From positions 31,153,054 through 31,217,053 of the forward strand of contig CM043788.1 in assembly GCA_023974075.1 (NCBI GenBank): a stretch of 64,000 bases of DNA, written 5' to 3'. Source of the DNA: Chaenocephalus aceratus (Eukaryota > Chordata > Actinopteri > Perciformes > Channichthyidae). The notes under the pieces are model-generated. The model searched no databases. It was given only the letters and a program-made list of their open reading frames with translations, and was not told where the DNA came from. Positions 36,505-47,676 of this stretch are shown piece after piece; within the stretch, counting starts at the first letter, position 1, and the number at the start of each line of letters is the position of its first letter. Position numbers and translations under genes: made by a program.

Positions 36505-36649
36505 CTAACACAAATAAATAAATGAATGAATTTAACTGGTTTCATAATTTGAACCAAAAGTGGTGCATTTTCCATATTTTTTATTTATCTTTATTTATTT
36601 TCTTATTATGTCCTGTTTATATTATGTTGCACTGTTGGAGGAGCTCGGG
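36505..36649. other. 145-bp right-arm-specific insertion
   Basis: Present in the right arm only; the left arm (near 33225) is continuous. It contains AAATAAATAAATGAATGAAT and other A/T-rich tail-like sequence, so a LINE-tail fragment is possible. Confidence 0.5.
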
Positions 36650-37589
36650 ATCTAAGATTTTAAATGCCAAAATTACACTGTAGCTAGCATCTGATAACAA
36701 AAACCCTTGACCCTTGAACCTTAGTGGTGTTTATTTTCCAAGGAGTTCAGTTGCTAAGCGATCACACAACGTCCGGTATTTCCACAACAACACAAATGGA
36801 TTAACAGCGTAATTCCTTGCATTTATTATCGTAGCCTTTTTTTCTGCTAAAAGAGGTGTCGACCAGCTCAGGCCACAAGAAAATCGGCGAAATCGAGTGT
36901 GACGATTAAAAAATAAATTAAAAACATCTAATTTTGACAATAAAAACCAACCAATAGGCGCGGTAGACCATTTGCTTGGCACTTCCGGGTATTTCTCCAT
37001 GTTAACAATACCGTGTAACTGTCACGTTTGAAGGGGATTAACATCGATGTAATACATGAATGTAGCCTTTGTTTCTGCTGAAAGAGGTGTCGACCAGCTA
37101 GAGCCACAAGAAAATCAGCGAAATCGAGTGCGAGGATTACAAAATAAATTAAAAACATCTAATTTTGACAATAAAAACTGACCAATAGGCGCGGTAGAGC
37201 CTTTGCTTGGCACTTCCGGGTATTTCTCCACTGGTTAACATGGGTTAACAATACCGTGTAACTGTCACGTTTTGAAGGGAAAAAAACCGTGACATATTCA
37301 CGTCTCCCAGCATGGTAAATCGTCACATGTTCACGTCTTGCCGTGATGCCGGGTTGCATGAAGAATATGTTTCTCCGTTGTCCACGTTCATAAAGCATAA
37401 AACAACAGCATCAGAGCACGGTGGAGAGTCTCTAGATGAGTTTACAGTAGTCCCTCCTTCTTATTATACATCCATGTTGTAGTCCGCTATAGAAAACTGT
37501 AGTTTCCATAGTTTCCCCACAGCAGCAGCAGACGCACATTCATGACGTGCGCTGGCGCATCATAAACACGTCGGATATTGAAAGTGCAT

Positions 37590-39626
37590 TCGGATTCTCT
37601 TGTTTCGTATAACGTTTAGATGTCCAACTCGGTGTCGTGTAGCCATGCCCGCATCTCTGGTCCTAGGTCGAAGAGGCTGGCTTCCGAGGGTGGTCTATAT
37701 AAGGGGCAGATGGTGATTATATGGACAGCGGTCTGCTCAGGGTCACCGCACTCGCATGCCGCACTGTCCGCCAAGCCCCACGTCTTCATCGAGGTTTTAA
37801 AGCGACCGACCCCAGTTCGTAGACGGTTCAGAGTGGTCCACTGCCGGCGCGGTAGGTCGTCTCCTCCAATGGTGCCATCTCCTGGGTCCCAGATGTAACG
37901 GTGGATTCGGGAGGGCCCGGCTGACTCCCACTCCTGCTTCCAAGCTGCTGCCAACCATGCATCTCTGGAGATGTCCTCAGAGGTGGAGTTGAGCATCTCT
38001 TGAGCTGCTATGTTGTAGGGGTGGCGGGACTTGAGTCTGTTTGGAGGTGCTGGAGTTATTGTGGTGTGGTGCAGGATGTGCCAATCATACTTTTGTGCCC
38101 TCCTGGCCAGGGCGAGGGTGGCAGCCTCCCGTCGGAGGCCGGGCGGGCTATTCCCGAGGACTGGCAAGAGGGACACAGGGGTAGGCTTTAAGCATCCAGT
38201 TATTATTCTGAGGGAGGTATTGATAGCCACGTCGACCTTTTTCGCATGAGGGCTTCTGCTCCAGACTGGGGCGCAGTATTCCGCTACAGAGAAGACCAGG
38301 GCTTGAGTGGATATTCGCAGTGTCTTAGCGGAGGCTCCCCAGGTTGTTCCAGCGAGGCAGGTAGGTCGTGGATGTAAATATTGAACAGCATCGGCGAGAG
38401 AACAGACCCCTGCGGTACCCCGTTCTTCAGTCTTCTGAGCCTACTGCACTGGCCATTGCTGGTCTGGAGGATAAAGCTACGGTTGGAAAGAGTCTCCATG
38501 AACTTCACCATGTGGCGGTCCGGTATTGTCCTCAGCAGCTTCAGGTGGAGTCCCCGGAGCCACACAGTGTCATATGCAGCAGTCAGATCCAAATACACTA
38601 CCCCAGCTTTCTCATTGGCCTGGAAGCTGTCCTCGATGTCCTGGCAGAGTAGTGTTACCTGGTCTGCTGTTGATCTTCCACGACGGAAACCAGCTTGTTC
38701 CCGTGGGAGCTGTGAGTCCACCACTGGCTCGATGCGGCTATGGATCATCCTCTCCAAGATCTTAAATGGGACACAGAGCAACGAGATTGGTCTGTATGAC
38801 TTGGGGTCTTCTGCAGATTTATTTGGCTTTGGCAGAGCTATGACAGAGGCACGGCGCCAAGTCTTTGGGAGCTTTAATCTCTGGTAGCATGATGTGTAGA
38901 AAGCACAGAGCCAGCCAGATGTTGTTGAGCTCTGGTGGATGACGAACTCCGGGTGGATGTTGTCACGGCCAGGGGATTTGCCTGGCTTGAGCTTGCTCAT
39001 GGCCTCACTGAGTTCCCCTGCTGTGAATTCTCCCGAGAGGTTGGAATCGACACTGGCCGCTCCCGAGATGCAAGACACCTCACGCGATGTCAGTCGGGCA
39101 AAGGCTTTGTCAGCATCCGGGAAGCGGCCGTTCTTCAGGAGCTGGGATGCGATGGCGTTTGCTGTGACTGGGCAGCTGTGGGGTGTTGTATTTCTGCCTG
39201 TGAGCTGGTTGATGGTCTGCCACGCCTTGCGACTAGAATGGGTGAAGTCGATTGATTCAACGACCTCTGTCCATCTGGCCCTGCGGGTGATATCTAGCTT
39301 CTTGAGCAGTGCTGCTGCAGTCACATCCACCTCTTCTCTGGAGCTAGCCCTCTGGTGGTCACACAGAAGGTGGCTGCATTCCTCGTCCCAACCCGGGATG
39401 TAATTCCTGTTATAGCCACGTGGGATGGACTTATTTGCCGCACCCAGGAGGACCTGGCAATAGGCTGCATAGGCCGTATCCAGGTCGGCTGTGCCTGGGT
39501 CTGGCAGGCCAGCTGACATTCTTTCAGTCTCCTCAGCATACGACTCCCAGTTGGCCTTTCGGAAGTTCCATCGCTTGACGGGTTTCCCTGGTACCGGTTC
39601 CACCAGTGATGGGAATCGGATTCTCT
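37590..39626 (-). mobile_element. 5'-truncated, internally deleted LINE (jockey/I-like)
   Basis: The insertion is 37601-39615, flanked by the direct repeat TCGGATTCTCT (37590-37600 and 39616-39626; 13 bp with one mismatch). The left arm shows the empty site near 32330. It reads on the minus strand, with the 5' end cut inside the ORF2 coding region and no poly(A) visible. Confidence 0.9.
37616..39603 (-). pseudogene. LINE ORF2 reverse transcriptase lacking the YADD box
   Basis: Two frames on the minus strand, 39603-38284 and then about 38270-37616. Motifs seen: KPGKSPGRDNIHPEF, SYRPISLL, EQAGFRRGRSTADQV, palm motif A (YLDLTAAYDTVW) and GVPQGSVLSPMLFNIYI. Shortly after HDLPASLEQPG the sequence jumps to the post-palm region (SAKTLRISTQALVFSVAEYC). 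The catalytic YADD segment is therefore deleted at about 38340. The C-terminal part ends CPLYRPPSEA and WLHDTELDI with a Cys/His motif (CECGDPEQTAVHIITICPL). Dead by deletion. The non-LTR class is certain; the clade is not. Confidence 0.85.
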
Positions 39627-39930
39627 AAGGTACCGCAGTCTCTTCTCCTAAATCCTTTTGAATTCTCCTATCCACTATCCCTTAACCCCGTGACGTTTCA
39701 CTCAGAGGTCAAGGAATAGGAGATAGGGTTAGAATTTAGGAACTGATTTTTGAATTATCGGAACGCAACCCTGGACTTCATTTTAAGGACATGTCGGCCA
39801 GGGGTGTAGAGCTATATGTTTATTTATTAGCTTTTCTTTTTAATGACTGATTTTAAATGCCATTTTCTTAATGTCTTTCATTTTTTTGTAAAGCACTTTG
39901 AATTGCCTTGTGTTGAAAAGTGCTATATAA

Positions 39931-40359
39931 ATATAGTAAGGGAAATATATGAAATCTGCAAACTAAATCCTTACCAATCAATTTCTTCACACTAATGTGT
40001 TGTAAAGTGTAGTAAGATGTATTAAAAAGTTGAAGTTCAAATCCTGTATGTTTTTTCGTAACAACTGCTCAAAGTTGAGGTACCGAATACCGATTTTCGA
40101 AAAATCTAAAATTTTCTGTTTGGCCTTGGGTAACTTGTGAGGGGGTCAAACTAGGGGTTTTTCATGATTCTGAGTTGATTGCAATCATTTATTTTTCACT
40201 AAAATCATTCCTTGGTTGAAAAAAGGCCACGCCCACTCTTATATTTAAATTCAAAAGTAGCTTTATTTGTAGTTACAAGTGATGATCACTTCAGGAGTCA
40301 ATCTCTGAGGATTTAGTTTGCAGATCGGTCAAATATCTGATAAAATGCCCTTACTAATA
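39931..40359. mobile_element. 423-bp MITE with TAGTAAGGG termini
   Basis: The element spans 39934-40356. Inverted termini are TAGTAAGGG and CCCTTACTA, with a second matched block, GATTTAGTTTGCAGAT, nearby. ATA flanks both sides. It is absent from the left arm (near 32020), where the LINE-type tail is continuous. Confidence 0.78.
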
Positions 40360-41346
40360 AACTTGCCTTGCCTTTGTTTAAGCACCGGATTGGCAAAACA
40401 GGAGAGTAAACCAGTCTGCCTTGATCTATGAATTCATGTCCGGGACTCTCACGGTATCTGCTGCCCGCAGCTGTTTTATAGAAGGAAAACCTCCTTCACT
40501 TCATGAAATGGCTGCAGGCAGCATCAGGAGGCAGTGGGACGTGTAACTCCGCTTCTGAGAAGTGCAGCACCAGCGCGCCGAGAGCTGTGCCTTTTTACGC
40601 ACCGCCTTCGCTGTGTTTACCTTCATCAGAACAGCGAGTGACTGCAGGCTGCTACGTGTTAACCACACACCTCTCACACATCGAACTGCCCGATTACTCC
40701 CCCTTTTATTAGTTTTATGAAGGAGATGTCCAGTCACCAAGGCGCATGATGTGTGTGCGTGTGCTCTGCTCAGCTCTGTGTTTGTGTCTGTCCGACACCT
40801 GCATTTGTTTTCAAATGACCATGAACAGTAATTTACACACATGCCGGTCCTTGGCACAATAAAGGTTGGGAACCCCTGGGTTAGATAACAGGTGTGTGTA
40901 AGTCCTGCATCTGAATGATACAAATGTGTGTAAAATGATACCGGGTGCTGTAATCACTCATCTGGTTACGTTATTGCATTGACCACCACACCCCCGACCC
41001 AAAAGAAAGGACGTATTATTGGCTTCCCCTAATTTTTTCCCCACGCCACGCTACTGCAGCTCTGTCCCCGTTATTTCCACACACACCCCCGCCTCTGTTA
41101 GTACACATTTACTGACACAAACATTTGTATCATCTGTTGTAGACCCAAAGAAATAAAATCAAATAAGAACTCATTCTAAAAAAATAAACACCATTCTTAA
41201 AATGTATAAACGAACAACAGTTTGATTAATATTGATTAGAGTGCACAATAGAAATAAAATAATTGAGAGAAAAAAAGAGATATATTATCTATCAAAATCC
41301 AGTTAGATTAACATTCATTGGATTGCACACTTTGTTTGTTTGTGTG

Positions 41347-43335
41347 GATAAATAATAATAATTTTCATTTGTTAGCGCTTTTACAGGTGCTCAAAGACGC
41401 TTTACAATATAGTGAAGGGAAAAGAAAAGGAAGAACAACAAATAATTATATAGTTAAAGTTAAAGTCAAATAATACAAAAACAATCACACATTAAAAGCC
41501 AGATTGAAGAGGTGAGTTTTTGTGAGTTTTTTGAAGGTGGTGAGGTCAGTGCAGTCTCTGATGGGTTGGGGGAGTGAGTTCCAGGGAGGGGGCAGCGACG
41601 GAGAAGGCTCTGTCCCCCCAGGTCCGGTGATTGATGCGGGTGGGGATGGATAGGAGGTTGGCTTCTGATGAGCGGAGGCAGCGGGAAGGGGTGTGGTGGT
41701 GCAGCAGGTCTGTGAGGTAGGGGGGGGGCTTGATTGTTGTGGGCTTTGTGAGTAATGAGGAGGACTTTGAAGTTGATTCTTTAACGGACGGGGAGCCAGT
41801 GGAGGTTCTGGAGGACGGGAGCGATGTGGTCTCGGGAGCGGGTGTGGGTGAGGAGGCGGGCAGCAGAGTTCTGGATATGTTGGAGTTTATTGATTAGGTT
41901 GGATGGTATGCCGTAGAGGATGCTATTGCAGTTGTCGAGTCGTGAAGTGATGAATGCATGAATCAGGGTTTCAGCAGCAGAGGAGGAGAGTGATGGGCGG
42001 AGACGGGCAATGTTTTTGAGTTGGAAAAAGGCAGTCCTGGTGATTTATGTGGTGGTTGAATTTGAGCTGACTGTCGAAGATGACTCCGAGGTTGCGGATG
42101 TGAGGGGGGGAGATAGAGTGTGGCTGTCAATGGTGAAGTTGAAATTCTGGATGTCTTTGATACGGGATGGGGGGCCGATGATGATGATGTCTGATTTGGC
42201 ACTGTTCAGTTGGAGATAGTTTGTTTGCATCCATGCTTTTATTTCTGAGAGACAGTTGGTGAGAGTGGAGTGTGTTGTGGGGGTGATGGTTTTTGTTGAG
42301 ATATAAAGTTGGATGTCATCAGCGTAGCAGTGAAATTGAAGGTTGTGGCGACGAATTATTTTGCCAAGGGGAAGCATGTAGAGGATGAAGAGGAGGGGGC
42401 CAAGCAACGAACCCTGGGGGACGCCTTGGGACAGAGGAGCAGTGGAGGAGGTGCAGTTGTTGATGTTGATAAACTGATGTCTGTCGGTGAGGTAGGATTT
42501 CAGCCAGGAGAGTGCAGTGTCGGTGATGTTGAGTGATGATTCGAGGAGGGACAGCAGGATGGCGTGGTTGATGGTGTCGAATGCTGCGGTGAGGTCGAGG
42601 AGGATGAGGATGAGGATGAGGATGTTAAGGTTGCCGGAGTCAGAGGAGAGGAGGAGGTTGTTTGTGATTTTGAGAAGAGCTGTTTCGGTGCTGTGTTTTG
42701 ATCGGAAACCGGATTGAAATGGCTCAAAGAGATCATTGGAGCTGAGGTGGGCTTTAAGTTGTGAGGCAACGACACGTTCAAGTATTTTTGACAGAAAGGG
42801 GAGATTTGAGATGGGCCGGAAGTTGGACATGATGTCAGGTGTGAGTCCAGGTCTTTTGAGAATGGGTGTGACAGCAGCCAGTTTGAGAGAGGGGGGGAAC
42901 TGATCCAGATCTGAGGGAGGAGTTAATGATGGTGGTGATGAGTTGGGAGATGGCAGGAGGCTCTCTTTAACACTTTGGAGGGCATTGGGTCAAGTGTGCA
43001 GATGGAGTTAATTCCAGTCATGAAGTCGGACAGTTGCATGGGGGTCACGGGGGAGAAGTGGGACAGGGGCTGTGAGGTGAAGGGGGGGAGCCAGGAGGGG
43101 AGGTGGGGGGTGCTGATGAGGGTGTCAGATTGCTGTAAATGTTGCTGATTTGGTTTGGAAAAATGAGAGGAAGGAGTTCCACTGTTCGGTGGTGAAGGAT
43201 GAGGTGGCGTTGTCACAGGGTTTGAGAAGTTTACTAATGGTGGAGAACAGACGCTTGGGGTTGCTGGAGCCAGACTAAATGAGTTGTGAGTAGTAATTAG
43301 ACCGGGCTTTGAGTGCGTTACTGTACTGCTAGATA
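41347..43335 (-). mobile_element. 5'-truncated L2/CR1-type LINE
   Basis: The insertion is 41351-43331, flanked by GATA. The left arm has the empty site at about 22221-22236. The minus-strand 3' end has the (ATT)n tail. Reading frames with slips cover about 43300-41490. Confidence 0.88.
41490..43300 (-). pseudogene. L2-type LINE reverse transcriptase, frameshifted
   Basis: Minus-strand blocks: an N-terminal part (43300-42923) with LDPMPSKVLK; the RT core (42830-42045) with FRPISNLPFLSKILERVV, FQSGFRSKHSTETAL, palm motif A (LLDLTAAFDTINH), GVPQGSLLGPLLF and the catalytic CYADDIQLY box; then a C-terminal region in shifted frame to about 41490. Just before motif A a run of ATCCTC hexamers adds extra Ile-Leu residues (42599-42622). 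Several slips make it non-coding as written, and some could be consensus errors. Confidence 0.85.
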
Positions 43336-43865
43336 TGTAGCACATTGACATTTTAATAGCACTTAATGATTGACTGAATGGAAATGACAATAAATGAAAA
43401 TGTAAAACGAAAAAAGCGATCATGAAAATGTTTCCAAAAAATGAAGAAAATTATTTTTGATCACTTTGTTGTTCAGATATATCACATATTTGTAACTAAA
43501 TGATACATGAATTTAACAAAACACAGTATAAACTGAGGAGTGACTCCCGCGAGGTTCATGTATTTTCTTCACTCCGCTGGGAAACTGCTCTCATGTCAAG
43601 AAGCATCAGATCAGTGCATGCACTGCATCGTCCAATCAGTGAGCGATACACAGTAAGGGGACGGGGCGAGTTTCTGAGGATTCATCGAAGGATGGTCTGG
43701 TGGTTCCTCGGTTATAGCTCCTCTATTATCGCTCCTCGCTCCTCCGGCAAAAATAAGGCCATTGGGACGCTACTCAAGATGGCGCAGACAAATCAACTCT
43801 CCACTCTAGCACTCTCCAGACAAAACTCTAATAAGCATTCATTCACAAACTAAATCAGGAGACCT

Positions 43866-44715
43866 CACTAGAACCGCCAACGGATACATTTTACCCGTAG
43901 CAGTTTTTTGATTGTATGTAACTTTTTTTTCAATAACATATTAAAGTCTCCCAGTCCGTGACTTTTCCTGAAAGTGTGTTATGTAGCACCCTCTGTTGTT
44001 AACAATTGTCAATAGGAAGTCAGATTGAAAAAATCGCCCAAAAAAAAGCCATTTATACCCATATCTGCCAGCAGGTAATATTTACCTCATAGAAAATGCA
44101 GCGTAAACATGACATGTTGCTTAGCAACGCCTTTTGTCTACTGCGGTTCCTTATCAGAGAGAGAGATTGAGAGATAGATAGATAGATATATTTATAGATG
44201 GATAGAGAGATAGACAGACAGATATATAGTTATAGATAGTGTAACATCTTGGAGAATACAAGATCTTGGATGACTGACCTCACGTTGAGGACGTAATGCA
44301 TGCAGGTTACGTGCCAGTTGAATAAAGATGGACACTCGGAATGAGAGAAGTAGCCCGCGTCGTCTGTTTATGTAGACAATTATATGTCCATAGAACAGAA
44401 CATTACAGATGGATCGATAGATAGTTATAGATAGATAGATAGAGAGATGTGTACCTAAACAAAACACAAGTCTAACACCAAGCGTTTAAATCAACACTCT
44501 TAGCGATATTTTATACTTCATGCTATCTGCACAAACTATGTCATATGAAAAACTGAGAGTCCACAGATTCTATTGGTATAAGTTTCATCCCTGTGCGATC
44601 AAAACTCACTGTTCTGTATGATAAATAAAAGAACATTGTACCTTGAAAATCAATAGCGGGTACATTTTACCCGTTGGCGGTTTTAGGTATACAGCGACCT
44701 CTGGCGGTTCTAGTG
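43866..44715. mobile_element. piggyBac-like MITE with CACTAGAACCGCC termini
   Basis: The left terminus is CACTAGAACCGCCAACGG followed by TACATTTTACCCG. The right side carries the mirrored TACATTTTACCCGTTGGCGG and ends GGCGGTTCTAGTG, followed by TTAA at 44716-44719. No TTAA is seen on the left, so the left boundary or the class is uncertain. The interior holds a GATA-rich microsatellite (44165-44235 and 44405-44450). Confidence 0.55.
44240..44407 (+). mobile_element. possible short solo LTR
   Basis: Begins TGTAACATC and ends CATTACA (TG...CA), contains AATAAA at about 44322, and is flanked by GATAG and GATGG (5 bp with one mismatch) inside a GATA repeat. The flank match is weak because the surroundings are repetitive. 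Confidence 0.35.
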
Positions 44716-44934
44716 TTAACGTCTTACGTCCGATTCGCTCCTTTTTTCCTCTCTGTACACAGCTCCAGTTTGGGCATTGGCCTGCCATCAGATTGTATTT
44801 GTTGTTGCTGCTGTAGCGGAAGTTTAGTACAATTATTTTGATTAAATACTCCAAATCTCCACCCTCCATAATTGCACTTGCTTCAGTTGCTTGCTACTTT
44901 CTAACGGCGGTGAGAGTGGACGCTATCTATCTTA

Positions 44935-45130
44935 TATCGATTAGATTTATGATTCGAAAATTATAAAAGTAGGGTAGACATGTGGATATTATCCGACTGA
45001 ACAAAACGTGCATTATTTAACAGGTTTGTTTTCCACTGACCTTATTTCGAGCTATTTTCCAAAATCCTATGGGGAAATCCCATTGCTTTTTTGTCTAGGG
45101 AAACCGAGCGCAGCTTACTTCCGGGTTTTA
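44935..45130. repeat. dispersed copy of the inverted-repeat arm sequence
   Basis: Closely matches 35990-36185 (same orientation) and 33535-33725 (reverse), for example TTATTTCGAGCTATTTTCCA and ACAAAACGTGCATT. It lies outside the giant inverted repeat, so this family has at least one independent copy. Confidence 0.75.
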
Positions 45131-46638
45131 GGACGCGTCACTGCAACACTAAATTGATGCGATTTGATTGGATTGTGAGGCAAGGGAAGCCAGCTGCCTC
45201 TGGCTTCCCTTGGCATGGCCCTGACCAGAGCCATATAATAGAAGAGTTATGACATCTCCGTTCACTCCAATGGACCACGTTTACAGATAACAGATCAAGC
45301 TAGGATACCGAAGCAAGTTAGCAACACACGTTGAACAGCCTTTCAATTGTAAATTCCGTTCTCTTAATGTCATTTCGTCCAACGTTGTTGAATTAGAGAA
45401 GAGGGGCTTCTAAACTGGATTGTATGCGGGGTGGTGGAGGGAGTTAAATATTAGATAAATATAACTTTGGTGCGTGTAAGAGTGAGTGTTTTTAGCAGAG
45501 CCATGTTGATTATTACCTGTCTGTATAATGTTGCAGCTCAGCTGATTTTGGATTGATGGCAAAGGGAGAGGGACTTAAGTGAGAGTGAAAACACAAAGTA
45601 AGTTTAATACTATTGTTTTTATATAAGTAAGCATACTAAACATGTATTCTATCACTGTATTATGTAAGTAATCTTGTTAGTAACCTACTGTATGGCAGGT
45701 GGAGGGGCAGTGATGTTACAGGTGGAGGAGCAAAACTGCAAGGACTGCAAACTCACAAGACAGAGAAATCAAAGTTTGTTCTCCAGAGAAGAGGTTGATT
45801 TCACTTCAATTTTTTCATATTTTCTAAAGATGTTGAAATGGCACAAAAAACCAAACTTGAGAGCTGTAACCAAGACCAACTGTAACAACATGAGTAGAGA
45901 GCCACCAAGGTTTTCAAGTCCCTCTCTTACTCCATTTTGCCAACCCAAACTTCCAGGTACATGACGGGGACACCTTGCTTGTTTTTTGTTGTTTGCGCTC
46001 CTCTGGCTGGGTGGTGATGGCAGTGGAGGGCAGTGATCCCTTCCCTTCTTCTTCAATCTTTGAGACTAATGTAAGTAGAAGACATGGCACTGTAATGTTC
46101 GAACATTTAAAATATTATACCACTTAAAAATAAGAAATATTACTTTTGTTACTAAGTGTTCATACTTATTATACCTGTGTCACCTTTCACACTATCACTG
46201 TGATCATGAGCTATGGGCTTTGTAGATACAGGGCCCTTCTCTTTTTGACCACAGGGCGATTGCACGAAGATGGTGGGTATAGCCTCTGCTCTCAGCCTAG
46301 TCTTGCCCTTTTTTTGTCTTGACAAACGAGTGACTTGAGGTTACTTCACACACAGAACAACTCAGTTTTGTCTGCCCACATACATATTCCATAGTGGTTG
46401 AATACACAGTATTAGGAAACACTTTATACTTACTGGACATGTTATACTCATTACATACTGTATATAAAATATGACCAAGAATGTGAGACAACTTTATAGA
46501 AAATTCATATCACATCTGTTACTGATGCCATTTGTCATACTTTGTTAAACTCACAAATAATAAATTTCCATAACTTCAGTTGGGAACAGAGACCACACCT
46601 TATCTCCCCAAGGCAATTTCCCATCCAAACAGGTGTGC

Positions 46639-47277
46639 TATATATAGACCCTCCAGAAAAAACGCGATTCTGCGATCGCAGAAATTACCGCATAATCAGC
46701 AAAATGGCGCATATTTATCAAAAGGCCGCATAATCCCCGCATTTTTCCACACAAAGTAAAAAAAAAAAAAAGTTAACTCGTCTTGAAGTGAAGTGATTGT
46801 GATGCGCGACGTCATCAGCTCGCGCATCACAGAAGGTAAACAACACCATAGAGTGAACGTGTGGAGCTCACACGAGAGTTTTCTCTTCACCAAGATGAAA
46901 AAATCTAATCCATCTCATTTACCGACGAACATTTCTGCTAAAGACCGGGCAAAGCAGTACCCCGATGTCTGGGGGGGAAACTATTCTGCACCCCGTGCAA
47001 CTGTGTTGGAGCATAAGAGAACATCGACGGTGACAACCCACTTTGATTCATCTCAAACATTCGAAAATGCTTTCTGCTGCTGCTGCGGACAAGAAAGCCA
47101 AACAGCTCACGTTCACCGAGGCATCAACCTCCAAAACCCTTTCGAGGGCTACACGAAACGAAGTGAGTAGCCTACAAGATTGAAGCTGGTCAGATAAACG
47201 AACGAGGTAAAATGAAAACAGAATGAGGCGGAGAAGTGTGTGCGTGTGTGTGCGTTGTGTGTGTGTGCGTGCGTGCG

Positions 47278-47348
<71 letters not shown>

Positions 47349-47676
47349 GAGAGAGAGGAGTGTGATTAAAATAGCCCAATGCTTTTACAATAAATAAACA
47401 TTGAATGTGTTTAATTGAATAGTAAAGGGCTTTAACGTTAGTGGCAGGTTGTGTGTGAGAGAGAATAAATAAATAAGACAGCCCAATATCTATTTTTTCC
47501 GCATATTTCGCAACTTTCCGCATATTTCGCAACTTCCCGCAATTTCTCCGCATAAAATCACATAAAACCCCGCATGTTTGATCGCATAATCAAGGATTTT
47601 TAGCCCGCATAATCAAGGATTTTAGCCCGCATAATCAAGGATTTTAGCCCGCGTTTTTCTGGAGGGTCTATATATA
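46639..47676 (+). mobile_element. 1-kb hAT with a CGGBP1-like gene
   Basis: The element spans 46647-47668. Inverted termini are GACCCTCCAGAAAAA (one extra A at left) and, at the right, TTTTTCTGGAGGGTC. The perfect 8-bp target duplication is TATATATA. Subterminal CCGCATAATC motifs repeat many times at both ends. A (GA)n microsatellite occupies 47284-47361. Confidence 0.85.
46895..47170 (+). pseudogene. CGGBP1-like BED/zinc-finger protein remnant
   Basis: Starts MKKSNPSHLPTNISAKDRAK and continues QYPDVW. The next conserved part, GGKLFCTPCN, is in a different frame after the G-run at 46970-46976. The first frame resumes with VLEHKRTSTVTTHFDSS. This matches CGG-triplet-repeat-binding protein 1, a host gene thought to descend from hAT elements, so this copy inside a hAT is the mobile relative. 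The CxxC pair and a downstream His are visible. The two compensating slips could be consensus errors. Confidence 0.7.

Larger units (their letters stand above)
15046..43798. repeat. giant interrupted inverted repeat
   Basis: The left arm is 15046-34119 and the right arm 34970-43798, with an 850-bp spacer. Once arm-specific insertions are removed, both arms are about 3.7 kb and match in reverse complement throughout. For example, 21800-22700 pairs with 40910-43750, 31480-32170 with 39760-40900, and 33530-34119 with 34970-36200. The arms themselves are made of transposon pieces, including a CAGGGGTTCCCAACC hAT terminus at 31499 and 40880. Because the flanks of inner element ends are also mirrored, an inverted duplication explains this better than a single fold-back insertion. 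Confidence 0.88.

Noticed and set aside
45674..45964. 96-codon frame in the 3.5-kb hAT as a gene
   Set aside because: It has plausible splice ends around it but no recognisable domain; kept only as a note under the hAT.
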